From assembly GCA_903896775.1 (NCBI GenBank), contig CAITZE010000325.1, forward strand, positions 1 through 7,906: a stretch of DNA of 7,906 nt, read 5' to 3'. Positions 1-6,353 of the stretch are shown here, one piece after another. Numbering within the stretch: position 1 is the stretch's first letter; each line of letters starts with the position of its first letter. Source of the stretch: an uncultured bacterium (GTDB lineage: Bacteria; Pseudomonadota; Alphaproteobacteria; Rhodospirillales; Rhodospirillaceae). The position numbers and the translations under genes were made by a program. A model generated the notes under the pieces. That model saw only the letters and a program-made list of their open reading frames with translations, did not search any database and was not told the origin of the DNA.

Positions 1-1
1 A

Positions 2-535
2 CGTCTGGGCATTATCGGCATGGGCCGCATCGGGACTGCGGTTGCGCGTCGCGCGCGCGGTTTCGGCATGGCGATCCACTATCATAATCGTCGCCGCTTA
101 CGCCCCGAGTTGGAAGCAGAAGTCGAGGCCACTTATTGGGAAAGCCTGGACCAGATGCTCGCGCGCATGGACGTGATCTCGGTCCATTGCCCCCATACAC
201 CGGCGACGTTTCATCTGTTGTCGGAGCGCCGGCTGAAGCTGCTGAAGCCCACCAGCTATCTCATCAATCTCGCGCGTGGCGAAATTGTCGATGAAAACGC
301 TCTGATTCGTATGCTGCAGGAAGGTCTGTTGGCGGGCGCTGGGCTCGACGTGTTCGAACACGAACCGGCGGTTAATCCGGCGCTTCTGGCCATGAAAAAC
401 GTCATTCTGCTGCCCCATATGGGTTCGGCCACCATCGAAGGCCGGATCAATATGGGCGAACGCGTGATCATCAACGTCAAGGCCTTCTGCGACGGCCATG
501 CGCCGCCGGACCGCGTTCTTCCGCCGCCCACTTAA
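2..535 (+). CDS. D-isomer-specific 2-hydroxyacid dehydrogenase (glyoxylate/hydroxypyruvate reductase-like), 3' part
   Basis: The gene enters from the left edge, so its start and roughly the first 140-150 residues are missing; 177 residues are visible. The fragment begins at the Rossmann nucleotide-binding core with G-M-G-R-I-G (GxGxxG, visible residues 6-11). The catalytic set of the family then follows: Arg92 in LARGEIVDE, Glu121 in DVFEHEP, and His139 in LPHMGSAT. This makes it an intact-looking NAD(P)H-dependent cytosolic reductase of 2-oxoacids, most like the glyoxylate/hydroxypyruvate reductase branch. The stretch HYHNRRRL after beta strand 2 is basic, with no acidic residue where NAD-preferring members carry one; NADPH preference is therefore an inference. 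The gene ends in TAA only 9 bp before the pabB ATG, so the two are probably co-transcribed. The exact substrate cannot be read from the sequence. Confidence 0.9.
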   Translation, partial: RLGIIGMGRIGTAVARRARGFGMAIHYHNRRRLRPELEAEVEATYWESLDQMLARMDVISVHCPHTPATFHLLSERRLKLLKPTSYLINLARGEIVDENALIRMLQEGLLAGAGLDVFEHEPAVNPALLAMKNVILLPHMGSATIEGRINMGERVIINVKAFCDGHAPPDRVLPPPT

Positions 536-544
536 GCGCTTTTG

Positions 545-1921
545 ATGCCCAATCCCGTTGTTAAACCGATCCCGTATCGCGATCCGGCGGCGGCTTTTGC
601 GCCTTTGGCAAAACATGACATGGCCATCCTGCTGGACAGCGCCTTGCCCGGGCCGCAGGGACGCTTTTCTTATATCGCGGTCGATGCTTTTCGAGTGATC
701 CGTTGCTCGACAGCGCCATGGACTGTGACGGTGGAAGGCAAAATGCGCGCCGGAAACCCGTTTGAGATTTTGGCTCAAGAGATGGTGCGTTTTGAGCCCA
801 CTTCAGAAAATCTGCCGGTTCCCTTTTCGGGCGGCGCGGTTGGTTTCTTTTCTTACGAGCTGGGCGGCGTCCTTGAGACCGTACCGCCGCCAAAAGGTGC
901 ATCGTTTCCATTGGATATGGCGATCGGGCTTTACGACACGGTTGCGGCTTTCGATCATGAACGCCGCGAAGCCTGGGTTATTGCCCATGAGTTTACCGGT
1001 CTCTCACGGCCAAGCGCCGAGGCCCGCACCACTCATCTCGTTCAAGCGCTGGGGACTGCATTACCCTTGCCCGCTGGCGTAACCGGCGTGTGGCACGCCG
1101 AGACCACGCGAGGTGAACATGAAAGCCGTATCGCCACGACCATCGAAAGCATCCGGTGCGGTGACATCTATCAGGCCAATATCACCCAGCGCTTCCTCGC
1201 AGAAATTCCGAAGACCACAGACTCTTACGACCTTTACCTGCGACTGCGGGCCGCCACGGCGGCCCCCTTTGCGGCCTTCATCAATGCCGACGACGGCTTG
1301 CAAATTCTCTCGGCTTCGCCCGAACGGTTTTTGAAAGTCGATGCAAAGGGCGATGTCGAAACCCGGCCCATCAAAGGCACACGACCGCGCGGTGCGACGC
1401 CGGACCAAGACCGCGCATTAGCGTTGGAATTGACAAACAGCACCAAAGATCGCGCCGAGAATTTGATGATCGTTGACCTCCTGCGCAACGATCTCGCGCG
1501 GGTCTGCGAGGCAGGCTCGGTAGTTGTGCCTGTCCTTTGCGGCCTCGAGAGTTTCCCCAGCGTTCACCATTTGGTGTCTGTGGTCAGAGGACGGTTGCGA
1601 CCGGGCAGCACATCGATCGATCTGCTGCGCGCCGCATTTCCCGGTGGCTCAATTACCGGCGCTCCCAAAATCAAGGCCATGGAGATTATTCATGACCTCG
1701 AGCCCGCTGCGCGAGGACCTTATTGCGGCGCCATCGCCTGGCTGGGCTTCGACGGCGCTATGGACTCTTCCATCGTCATTCGCACGCTGGTTCGCCATGA
1801 AACCACTCTGGTGGCGCAGGCTGGAGGCGGTATTGTGGCGGAATCCGAACCGGCGCAGGAATACGAGGAAAGCGTGACCAAGGTGAAGCCGCTCTTGAGT
1901 GTGCTGGAAGCCTCCTCATGA
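545..1921 (+). CDS. pabB: Aminodeoxychorismate synthase component I (PabB)
   Basis: PabB makes 4-amino-4-deoxychorismate from chorismate, using ammonia from a glutamine amidotransferase (PabA, or a shared TrpG); this is the first committed step to p-aminobenzoate and folate. The 458-residue protein is of ordinary length. It has an N-terminal TrpE/PabB-type domain (FSGGAVGFFSYELGG, about 95-108). The C-terminal chorismate-binding domain contains GDIYQANITQRF (206-217), PIKGTRPRG (275-283), ENLMIVDLLRNDLARV (305-320) and PGGSITGAPK (366-375). The Lys in PIKGT (K277) separates PabB from anthranilate synthase TrpE, which has PIAGT. The ATG at 545 is chosen; a TTG one codon earlier is possible. 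No good Shine-Dalgarno is visible, so translation may be coupled to the dehydrogenase ending at 535. The TGA stop overlaps the pabC start (ATGA). Confidence 0.95.
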   Translation: MPNPVVKPIPYRDPAAAFAPLAKHDMAILLDSALPGPQGRFSYIAVDAFRVIRCSTAPWTVTVEGKMRAGNPFEILAQEMVRFEPTSENLPVPFSGGAVGFFSYELGGVLETVPPPKGASFPLDMAIGLYDTVAAFDHERREAWVIAHEFTGLSRPSAEARTTHLVQALGTALPLPAGVTGVWHAETTRGEHESRIATTIESIRCGDIYQANITQRFLAEIPKTTDSYDLYLRLRAATAAPFAAFINADDGLQILSASPERFLKVDAKGDVETRPIKGTRPRGATPDQDRALALELTNSTKDRAENLMIVDLLRNDLARVCEAGSVVVPVLCGLESFPSVHHLVSVVRGRLRPGSTSIDLLRAAFPGGSITGAPKIKAMEIIHDLEPAARGPYCGAIAWLGFDGAMDSSIVIRTLVRHETTLVAQAGGGIVAESEPAQEYEESVTKVKPLLSVLEASS

Positions 1922-2718
1922 AGATCAGCATTAATGGCGTGCTGACGGATGCCGCCGCCGCGCGCATCGATCCGACCGACCGGGGATTTACACTGGGCGA
2001 CGGCTTGTTCGAAACCATCGTTGTGCGCAAAGGTGCTGCGCGGCATTTGAAGGCGCATATGGCGCGCTTGCGGAGCGGCGCGGAACTGCTGGGCATTCCA
2101 TTACGCAGCGACGACCGTCACATGGCTGGCCTGATCGAAGCCGTTGTCACAGCCAATGCTTTGACCGAAGCGGTGGTGCGTTTGACCTTCACCCGCGGAC
2201 CGGGCGCGCGCGGGCTTGCATCACCGGTGCGGCCAACGCCGACGCTCGTAATCACTGCTGGCCCGATGCCGCCACCGGCTGATCCGGCAAAGGTGATCAT
2301 CGCCAAATCGACGCGGCGCAACGAGCACTCGCCGCTTTCACGCATTAAACACCTCAACTATCTCGATAACATCATCGCCCGCCGTGAAGCCGAGGCCGCG
2401 AAGGCCGACGACGCCATTCTGCTGAATACCGTAGGCCGTATTGCCGAGAGCGCCGTCGCCAATATTTTTGTGCTGGTGGATAACTTTATGCTGACGCCGC
2501 CCATTGATGATGGGGCGCTGCCGGGCATCATGCGTCAAGAAGCCATCAAGCTTTCACACGCCGAAGAAAAATCCATCAGCCTCGAAATGCTTTTGCGCGC
2601 GAGCGAGGTATTTCTCACCAATGCTTTGGGTGTGCGTCCGGTAATACACATAGATGGTCAACCGGTCGGGGACGGCGAGCCCGGGCTCATCACGCAGCTG
2701 TTGGCGACACGCCTTTAG
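1918..2718 (+). CDS. pabC: Aminodeoxychorismate lyase (PabC), class IV PLP aminotransferase fold
   Basis: This 266-residue fold-type IV PLP enzyme probably splits 4-amino-4-deoxychorismate into p-aminobenzoate and pyruvate. The N-terminal DRGFTLGDGLFETI (21-34) is the class IV signature region. Lys144 in RIKHLNYLDNI is the expected Schiff-base lysine, and the cofactor-phosphate/Glu region follows in GRIAESAVANIF (173-184), with PGIMR at 202-206. Sequence alone does not cleanly separate PabC from branched-chain or D-amino-acid aminotransferases of the same fold. The ATGA overlap with pabB, implying coupled translation, makes PabC much the best call. A GGAAG sits about 7 nt before the ATG, inside the pabB end. 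The TAG stop overlaps the TAA of the convergent ialB-like gene, leaving no room for a dedicated terminator. Confidence 0.88.
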   Translation: MKISINGVLTDAAAARIDPTDRGFTLGDGLFETIVVRKGAARHLKAHMARLRSGAELLGIPLRSDDRHMAGLIEAVVTANALTEAVVRLTFTRGPGARGLASPVRPTPTLVITAGPMPPPADPAKVIIAKSTRRNEHSPLSRIKHLNYLDNIIARREAEAAKADDAILLNTVGRIAESAVANIFVLVDNFMLTPPIDDGALPGIMRQEAIKLSHAEEKSISLEMLLRASEVFLTNALGVRPVIHIDGQPVGDGEPGLITQLLATRL

Positions 2719-3236
2719 ATCTTCTTACAGGCATCGGTGATGGATTGGTGCGCGGCGGAAAATCCCGCCAGCGGGAAAACGTCGGTCGTAACGTTATTGC
2801 GGCTCGACGTGCCTTTGACCGTGAAGGTCTTGCCCTTGGTTAAAAGCTGTACGACCGCTTTGTCGGTCTGCGTATCGCGCGCCCAGGCGCGTTCGCCATT
2901 GGTGAAGAGGCTAAAGCGCTTACCGTTCACAACCATAACCGCATCGGAATCCGGTAGGTACTGATAGCCGGAGACGACGCTGATGACGTCAAAAGCCTGA
3001 GCGGCGGGACGATGCGTGACGAGGAATTGAACATCGCCGCGTGCTTTGTAATTGCCCTCGGAGCTTTCCGGCTTCACCGACATGAAACACACCGGCTTGC
3101 CATTTTCCTTATAGGTTTGCGCGATCCATTTGCCGAAGGTGCCGAGGACTTTGACCTCTTGCGCCGAGGCTTGGCTCACGGACAGCGCAAAAAGCGTGGC
3201 GGCAATAGCGGCTGCAAAGCGGAACGGTTGGCCCAT
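2715..3236 (-). CDS. Invasion-associated locus B (IalB) family exported protein
   Basis: This is a 173-residue protein with a clear Sec signal peptide: a short charged start, a hydrophobic run at 7-20, and likely cleavage after ASA at 25. The mature domain of about 148 residues has the IalB-family pattern: GKWIAQTY near its start, Cys50 in PVCFMS, and a C-terminal VFPLAGFSAAHQSI then Cys170. The two cysteines could form a disulfide in the periplasm. IalB was named in Bartonella for a role in erythrocyte invasion, but homologues are widespread in free-living alphaproteobacteria and their job is not known, so no virulence role should be inferred. The ATG at 3236 has AAGGA about 10 nt upstream. 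An 81-bp gap separates it from the TrmH gene, and its stop overlaps the pabC stop convergently. Confidence 0.82.
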   Translation of the reverse strand: MGQPFRFAAAIAATLFALSVSQASAQEVKVLGTFGKWIAQTYKENGKPVCFMSVKPESSEGNYKARGDVQFLVTHRPAAQAFDVISVVSGYQYLPDSDAVMVVNGKRFSLFTNGERAWARDTQTDKAVVQLLTKGKTFTVKGTSSRNNVTTDVFPLAGFSAAHQSITDACKKI

Positions 3237-3274
3237 CAGGCAATCATCCTTGGCGAAGGAACGGATCAGCCGGG

Positions 3275-3304
3275 ATTGTGAATCGGCAGCAGGCTCTAAC
3301 GCAA
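3275..3304 (-). promoter_or_regulatory. Weak sigma70-like promoter candidate before the ialB-like gene
   Basis: In the 81-bp gap between the TrmH gene and the IalB gene the minus strand reads TTGCGT (3304-3299), 18 bp, then CACAAT (3280-3275). It would give a leader of about 30 nt. The -10 matches the consensus at 4 of 6 positions and the -35 at only 3, so the support is slight and rests mainly on the position in the only gap upstream of this gene. Confidence 0.2.
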
Positions 3305-3317
3305 GAGTCCTGACGCA

Positions 3318-3896
3318 CTAGCCAGCATCGGTGAGGTCTTCACCATCGCGGTCGGCCAAGGCGACTTCCGCGAGCGGTGCGGGCGCACGATGCCGCGCGA
3401 AAGCGCCGCCCAGCTCCGGTGGAGGACCGCCGGGCATAACTGGGCGCGGTGCAAAGCGACCCATCGTTAGGAGCCGGTCGTACATCACCACCACGCCGGC
3501 GATGCCGACGTTGAGGCAAAAGCGTGTTGGAATGCGCAAAAGATGGTCGCAGCGGGCCGTCAATGCCGGCGAGAGCGAGCTGCGTTCCGGGCCCAGCACA
3601 TAAGCCGCACAGCGCGGATGCGTAAAGCTGGGCAATTCAACAGCGTCGTCATGAAGTTCCACACCCACGAGCGCGCAGCCCTTAGGCAGCATCAGGTCGT
3701 CCATTTTGGGAAAGCTGTAAAAGGGCAAGTTTGCCAATGTATCGGAGGTGTCGGTCTGCGCGCCTTCCGCACGGCGATAGGTGGCCGCGATGGTGAATAC
3801 GAAGCTCGCATCAAAAGCGTGGGCCGAGCGAAACAGATTGCCGACATTGAAAGGCTTATTGATGCCCTCGACGCCGATGCCGAAATAGCCCCGCAT
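3318..3896 (-). CDS. TrmH/SpoU-family RNA 2'-O-methyltransferase
   Basis: This 192-residue protein belongs to the SPOUT superfamily, which methylates ribose 2'-OH in tRNA or rRNA using S-adenosylmethionine, usually as a dimer with a trefoil-knot active site. The three family motifs are present: motif 1, NVGNLFRSAHAF (17-28) with the conserved Asn and Arg; motif 2, VLGPERSSLS (100-109); and motif 3, IPTRFCLNVGIAGVVVMYDR (122-141). After the knot comes a tail of about 45 residues rich in Pro and Ala. The substrate nucleotide cannot be told. The start is the ATG at 3896, which overlaps the cupin stop as TAATG and has GGAG 9 nt upstream. A TTG at 3911 would add five residues but lacks such support and would deepen the overlap. 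Coupled translation with the cupin gene is likely. Confidence 0.88.
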   Translation of the reverse strand: MRGYFGIGVEGINKPFNVGNLFRSAHAFDASFVFTIAATYRRAEGAQTDTSDTLANLPFYSFPKMDDLMLPKGCALVGVELHDDAVELPSFTHPRCAAYVLGPERSSLSPALTARCDHLLRIPTRFCLNVGIAGVVVMYDRLLTMGRFAPRPVMPGGPPPELGGAFARHRAPAPLAEVALADRDGEDLTDAG

Positions 3897-4426
3897 TACG
3901 GCCAGCTCCAACCGGGTTGGGCCGGACGAGGCATATGGACGGAAATCAAGACCAGTGGGTTAGTGGCGCTAGGTGTGAACTGATGAGGCGTGTTTTCAGG
4001 AATTAAAAATACATCACCGACGGCGATCACTTGGGAGGTGCCGCCGGCAATGGATACGCCGGCGAGGTTGGTCGCGTCTGTACGGCTTTCATTCACGAGC
4101 TTGCCGCCCGTGACGACAAAGCCGGCACCTTCCAGCACATAGACCATCTCGGCATCGGTTTCATGGACATTGGCCGGCGCGGTGCCGGGGCGATATTCAA
4201 GTTGCGCCCGGTAAGGCGGCAGTGACAGCAATCGCGGTTCTTTTACCAAAGGCTGGTCGCCGACGCGTGCGGCTTTCAATTTCGCGATGGCAGCTTTCAA
4301 ATCGCCGCCCGCCATGAAGAGGTGCATCGGGGGCGTCGCGGGCGCGGTTTGCGCAAAAGCCGGAAGCGCAAACAGCGCCAAGCTGGCCAATGCAAATAGC
4401 TTCAAAGCGGGCAGCAGCGCGCGCAT
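3896..4426 (-). CDS. Secreted cupin-domain protein
   Basis: The 176-residue product has a strong signal peptide (MRALLPALK, a hydrophobic core at 9-23, AFA then cleavage before Gln26), so it is probably periplasmic. A single small cupin barrel follows. Motif 1 is degenerate: His88 and Glu93 in NVHETDAEMVYVLEG, with Thr90 where the second His of HxH usually lies. Motif 2 is good: GDVFLIPENTPH (137-148), ending in His148. Metal binding is therefore possible through His88, Glu93 and His148 but is not assured. The C-terminus ends in PGWSWP. The function is unknown; cupins of this size include enzymes and small-ligand binders. The ATG has a strong Shine-Dalgarno, AGGGAGGA, about 5 nt upstream. It lies 37 bp downstream of scoB and overlaps the TrmH gene. 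Confidence 0.82.
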   Translation of the reverse strand: MRALLPALKLFALASLALFALPAFAQTAPATPPMHLFMAGGDLKAAIAKLKAARVGDQPLVKEPRLLSLPPYRAQLEYRPGTAPANVHETDAEMVYVLEGAGFVVTGGKLVNESRTDATNLAGVSIAGGTSQVIAVGDVFLIPENTPHQFTPSATNPLVLISVHMPRPAQPGWSWP

Positions 4427-4463
4427 GGAATCCTCCCTATTTTTGGATAGCCGTTGGGGTCGC

Positions 4464-5105
4464 TTAGTGTTTTACCGCGACCTTGAAATCCGGCTCGGTT
4501 TTAGCGCGGATTTCATCGACCGTCACACCGGGCGCGATATCTATCAGCGTCAAACCCGGACGCCATACCTCAAGTACACCCAGCTCGGTGACGATCAGAT
4601 TGACGACGCCTTTCCCGGTGAGCGGCAACGAACACTGCTTGAGGATCTTCTTCTGGTCGCCCTTGGCAGTGTGTTCCATCAAAACAACAACGCGGGGCAC
4701 GCCGGCCACAAGATCCATGGCGCCGCCCATGCCTTTGACCATCTTGCCGGGGATCATCCAGTTGGCGAGATCCCCGTTCTCGGCCACTTGCAATGCGCCC
4801 AGAATCGAAAGGTGGATATGCCCGCCGCGAATCATGCCAAAGGACGTGGCGCTGTCGAAGAAGCTCGTGGTCGGCAATGTTGTGATGGTTTGTTTGCCGG
4901 CATTGATGAGGTCGGCGTCTTCTTCGCCCTCATAAGGGAACGGTCCCATGCCCAGCATGCCATTCTCACTCTGCAGCTGAATCGAGATGCCGGGCGGCAC
5001 GTGGTTGGCCACCAGCGTCGGAATGCCAATACCGAGATTGACGTAGAAGCCGTCTTTGAGTTCCTGGGCAGCGCGCGCGGCCATCTGGTCTCTGTCCCAC
5101 GCCAT
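4464..5105 (-). CDS. scoB: Succinyl-CoA:3-ketoacid CoA-transferase subunit B
   Basis: This is the catalytic beta-type subunit of a family I CoA transferase, which with ScoA moves CoA between succinyl-CoA and acetoacetate (or a related 3-oxoacid) through a glutamyl-CoA intermediate. The protein has 213 residues, the usual length. GIGIPTLVANHVP (25-37) and the catalytic motif SENG (46-49) with Glu47 are present, followed by GMGPFP (52-57) and GGAMDLV (127-133). These motifs fit acetoacetate-type SCOT better than other CoA transferases, but a 3-oxoadipate enzyme cannot be fully excluded. The ATG at 5105 is used because it has AGGGG 8 nt upstream and reads directly into the domain. Unusually, its first nine codons are also present 91 bp upstream, so the normally tight scoA-scoB spacing is here 100 bp. 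Confidence 0.94.
   Translation of the reverse strand: MAWDRDQMAARAAQELKDGFYVNLGIGIPTLVANHVPPGISIQLQSENGMLGMGPFPYEGEEDADLINAGKQTITTLPTTSFFDSATSFGMIRGGHIHLSILGALQVAENGDLANWMIPGKMVKGMGGAMDLVAGVPRVVVLMEHTAKGDQKKILKQCSLPLTGKGVVNLIVTELGVLEVWRPGLTLIDIAPGVTVDEIRAKTEPDFKVAVKH
5079..5105 (-). repeat. 27-bp direct repeat, copy B (true scoB start)
   Basis: The first nine codons of scoB. It matches copy A at 25 of 27 bases; the differences are GCG versus GCT (Ala2) and GAC versus GAT (Asp6), both synonymous. Confidence 0.9.
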
Positions 5106-5106
5106 A

Positions 5107-5196
5107 TTATTTGCCCCTCATCCGCGTGATCGCCGCGATATTTTTGAATGCCGACCTTCCGTCGGCGGTGGCCATCTGATCTCTGTCCCAAGCCAT
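5107..5196 (-). CDS. 29-codon ORF between scoA and scoB starting with a copy of the scoB N-terminus
   Basis: The frame starts at an ATG 9 nt after the scoA TAG, with AGGGG 6 nt upstream, which is where scoB itself would normally start. Its first nine codons encode MAWDRDQMA, identical to ScoB residues 1-9. The sequence then diverges into a short basic peptide ending ITRMRGK and stops at TAA, a single base before the scoB ATG (TAATATG). It is in a different frame from scoB, since the offset of 91 bp is not a multiple of three. Translation is plausible, with reinitiation at scoB, so it may act as a coupling leader. It may instead be only the scar of a duplication or small insertion. The peptide is not recognised and a function for it is not claimed. 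Confidence 0.4.
   Translation of the reverse strand: MAWDRDQMATADGRSAFKNIAAITRMRGK
5150..5166. repeat. Short perfect hairpin inside the scoA-scoB spacer
   Basis: GCCGAC, a 5-nt loop, then GTCGGC: a 6-bp perfect inverted repeat. It lies immediately beyond repeat copy A in the 64-bp unique segment. It has no T-run on either strand suited to an intrinsic terminator (the minus strand continues ATTCAAAAATATC). It may be part of a small palindromic element or a structure that tunes expression between the two subunits. Confidence 0.5.
5170..5196 (-). repeat. 27-bp direct repeat, copy A (ectopic scoB start)
   Basis: This copy of the scoB start lies 9 nt downstream of the scoA stop, with 64 bp (5106-5169) between the two copies. 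Similarity may extend weakly into the Shine-Dalgarno region (GGA..AGGGG before both), but after codon 9 the two sequences show no clear relation. Confidence 0.9.
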
Positions 5197-5205
5197 GCCC
5201 GTCCC

Positions 5206-5919
5206 CTATTCCGCGGCCGCGCGCTTGCGCGTGGTGCGTTGTTCAATCTGCTTGTTGATATTTTCGAGCTTGACCATGCGCTGCACGAAAATGCCCGGCG
5301 TAATGATGTGGTCGGGATCAAAATCGCCCTGACTTACCACCTCTTCGACTTCCGCCACGGTCACTTTGGCGGCGCTGGCCATGATCGGGTTAAAGTTACG
5401 CGCTGTCATGCGATAGACGAGATTGCCTTCCGGATCGGCTTTCCAGGCGTGTACGAGAGCTACGTCCGCGAATAGGCCGCGCTCCATAACATAATGATGC
5501 CCATCGAATTCTCGGGTCTCTTTGCCTTCGGCCACTTGCGTGCCGTAACCGGTGCGCGTGTAGAACGCCGGAATACCGGCGCCGCCGGCGCGGATACGTT
5601 CGGCGAGCGTGCCTTGCGGATTGAATTCGATTTCCAATTCGCCGGCGAGAAATTGTTTGGCGAAGGTTGCGTTCTCGCCAACATAGGAGCTGATCATTTT
5701 TTTGATCTGGCGGGTTTGCAAAAGCTTGCCCAGACCGGCCTCGTCGATACCGGCGTTGTTGGAGATGACCGTCAATCCCTTCACGCCCGATTCAAGCACC
5801 GCATCGATGAGGATGGCGGGAATGCCGCAGAGGCCGAACCCGCCCGACATGATCACCATGTCGTCGCGTAAGAGTCCGGCCAGCGCCGCTTTGGCATTGG
5901 GATAGATCTTGCTTGCCAC
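5206..5919 (-). CDS. scoA: Succinyl-CoA:3-ketoacid CoA-transferase subunit A
   Basis: This is the alpha-type subunit of the heteromeric CoA transferase completed by ScoB; together they activate acetoacetate or a related 3-oxoacid with CoA from succinyl-CoA in the cytosol. At 237 residues it is of typical length. The CoA-transferase signature GGFGLCGIP is at 26-34. ISNNAGID (52-59), GENATF (81-86) and EFNPQGTLAERIRAGGAG (98-115) follow, as expected for SCOT subunit A. The C-terminus is short and very basic (RTTRKRAAAE). The start is a GTG at 5919, supported by AAAGGAG about 9 nt upstream and giving the usual N-terminus before KIYPNA. A 107-bp gap upstream suggests that scoA may have its own promoter. 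Confidence 0.94.
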   Translation of the reverse strand: MASKIYPNAKAALAGLLRDDMVIMSGGFGLCGIPAILIDAVLESGVKGLTVISNNAGIDEAGLGKLLQTRQIKKMISSYVGENATFAKQFLAGELEIEFNPQGTLAERIRAGGAGIPAFYTRTGYGTQVAEGKETREFDGHHYVMERGLFADVALVHAWKADPEGNLVYRMTARNFNPIMASAAKVTVAEVEEVVSQGDFDPDHIITPGIFVQRMVKLENINKQIEQRTTRKRAAAE

Positions 5920-5970
5920 GTCCCCGTCTCCTTTTGGCCGGCTGAGAGCAGCCCAGCGAATCTGTAAGGC

Positions 5971-6000
5971 ATGATAGGCCGCTTTGCAGGCGGCCTTGAA
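5971..6000 (-). promoter_or_regulatory. Possible scoA promoter overlapping the inverted repeat
   Basis: On the minus strand TTCAAG (6000-5995) is followed after 18 bp by TATCAT (5976-5971), which matches the TATAAT consensus at 5 of 6 positions; the -35 is weak (3 of 6). The inverted repeat fills the spacer. A start just below 5970 would give a leader of about 45 nt to the GTG of scoA. The position is plausible and the motif strength modest. Confidence 0.3.
5976..5996. repeat. 7-bp inverted repeat in the gap between the PCD gene and scoA
   Basis: AGGCCGC, a 7-nt loop, then GCGGCCT. It is perfect and GC-rich, in the largest non-coding gap of the window (5920-6026). On the minus strand it lies 31 bp past the dehydratase stop but is not followed by a T-run, so it could be a U-tract-less terminator or an operator for scoA. 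Confidence 0.5.
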
Positions 6001-6026
6001 GACGATTTGTGCACCGCAAAGGCTTT

Positions 6027-6326
6027 TTACGGACTGGAAAGCGCTGTCTTGTCCATGAACAGCGCCAACTTCACATCCCGCTCTGAAACTCCGCCGCAGT
6101 CATGTGTTGCCAAAGTTACATCGACGCGATTGTAAATATTGGACCATTCCGGATGGTGGTCCATCTTTTCGGCCATAAGGGCGACACGGCTCATAAATCC
6201 GAAGGCGGCATTGAAGTCGACAAAGGTGAAGCTGCGTTGGATAGCGTCACGCCCCTGTACATCCGCCCATGCGGGCAGCTGTTTTAACGCCGCCGCGCGG
6301 GCGGCTGGATCGAGCTTTTGCACCAT
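6027..6326 (-). CDS. phhB: Pterin-4a-carbinolamine dehydratase
   Basis: This small 99-residue protein dehydrates 4a-hydroxytetrahydrobiopterin-type carbinolamine to the quinonoid dihydropterin, recycling the cofactor of aromatic amino-acid hydroxylases. The family signature is complete: Glu53-x3-His57-His58-Pro59-Glu60-Trp61, then the strand NRVDVTLATHD with His75 and Asp76, and VSERDVKLA (80-88). Length and motif order fit a full-length enzyme. No phenylalanine hydroxylase gene is in the window, so the partner is unknown; some bacterial homologues serve elsewhere, for example with molybdopterin or as a dimerisation cofactor. The ATG at 6326 has GGGAG about 10 nt upstream and lies 27 bp after the UDG-family stop, which implies one transcript. 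The symbol is by homology only. Confidence 0.9.
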   Translation of the reverse strand: MVQKLDPAARAAALKQLPAWADVQGRDAIQRSFTFVDFNAAFGFMSRVALMAEKMDHHPEWSNIYNRVDVTLATHDCGGVSERDVKLALFMDKTALSSP

Positions 6327-6353
6327 GACGGGCAGTCTCCCTTTGTAGCCGCG

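Noticed and set aside
98..778. Minus-strand open frame (226 codons) across the dehydrogenase end and pabB start
   Set aside because: It is antisense to two recognised genes; the product is rich in Arg, His and Gln with no family pattern, typical of a shadow frame.
1248..1265. Near-perfect palindrome GGGCCGCC-AC-GGCGGCCC inside pabB
   Set aside because: It encodes ordinary PabB residues (the RAATAAP region) and has a 2-nt loop. It is most simply explained by Ala/Arg codons in GC-rich DNA.
2763..2776. Inverted repeat TCCCGC-CA-GCGGGA near the ialB 3' end, followed by TTTT on the minus strand
   Set aside because: It lies inside the conserved FPLAGF coding region, the loop is too small for the full stem, and on the plus strand, where pabC would need a terminator, no T-run follows.
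3897..3911. Upstream TTG start adding five residues to the TrmH protein
   Set aside because: The ATG at 3896 has GGAG at good spacing and forms a TAATG junction; the family N-terminus MRGYFGIGVEG also begins there.
4287..5129. Long plus-strand open frame (280 codons) opposite the cupin and scoB genes
   Set aside because: It lies antisense to two genes with clear domain motifs and good ribosome-binding sites. Its own product has no recognisable motif, and long antisense frames are expected in GC-rich coding DNA.
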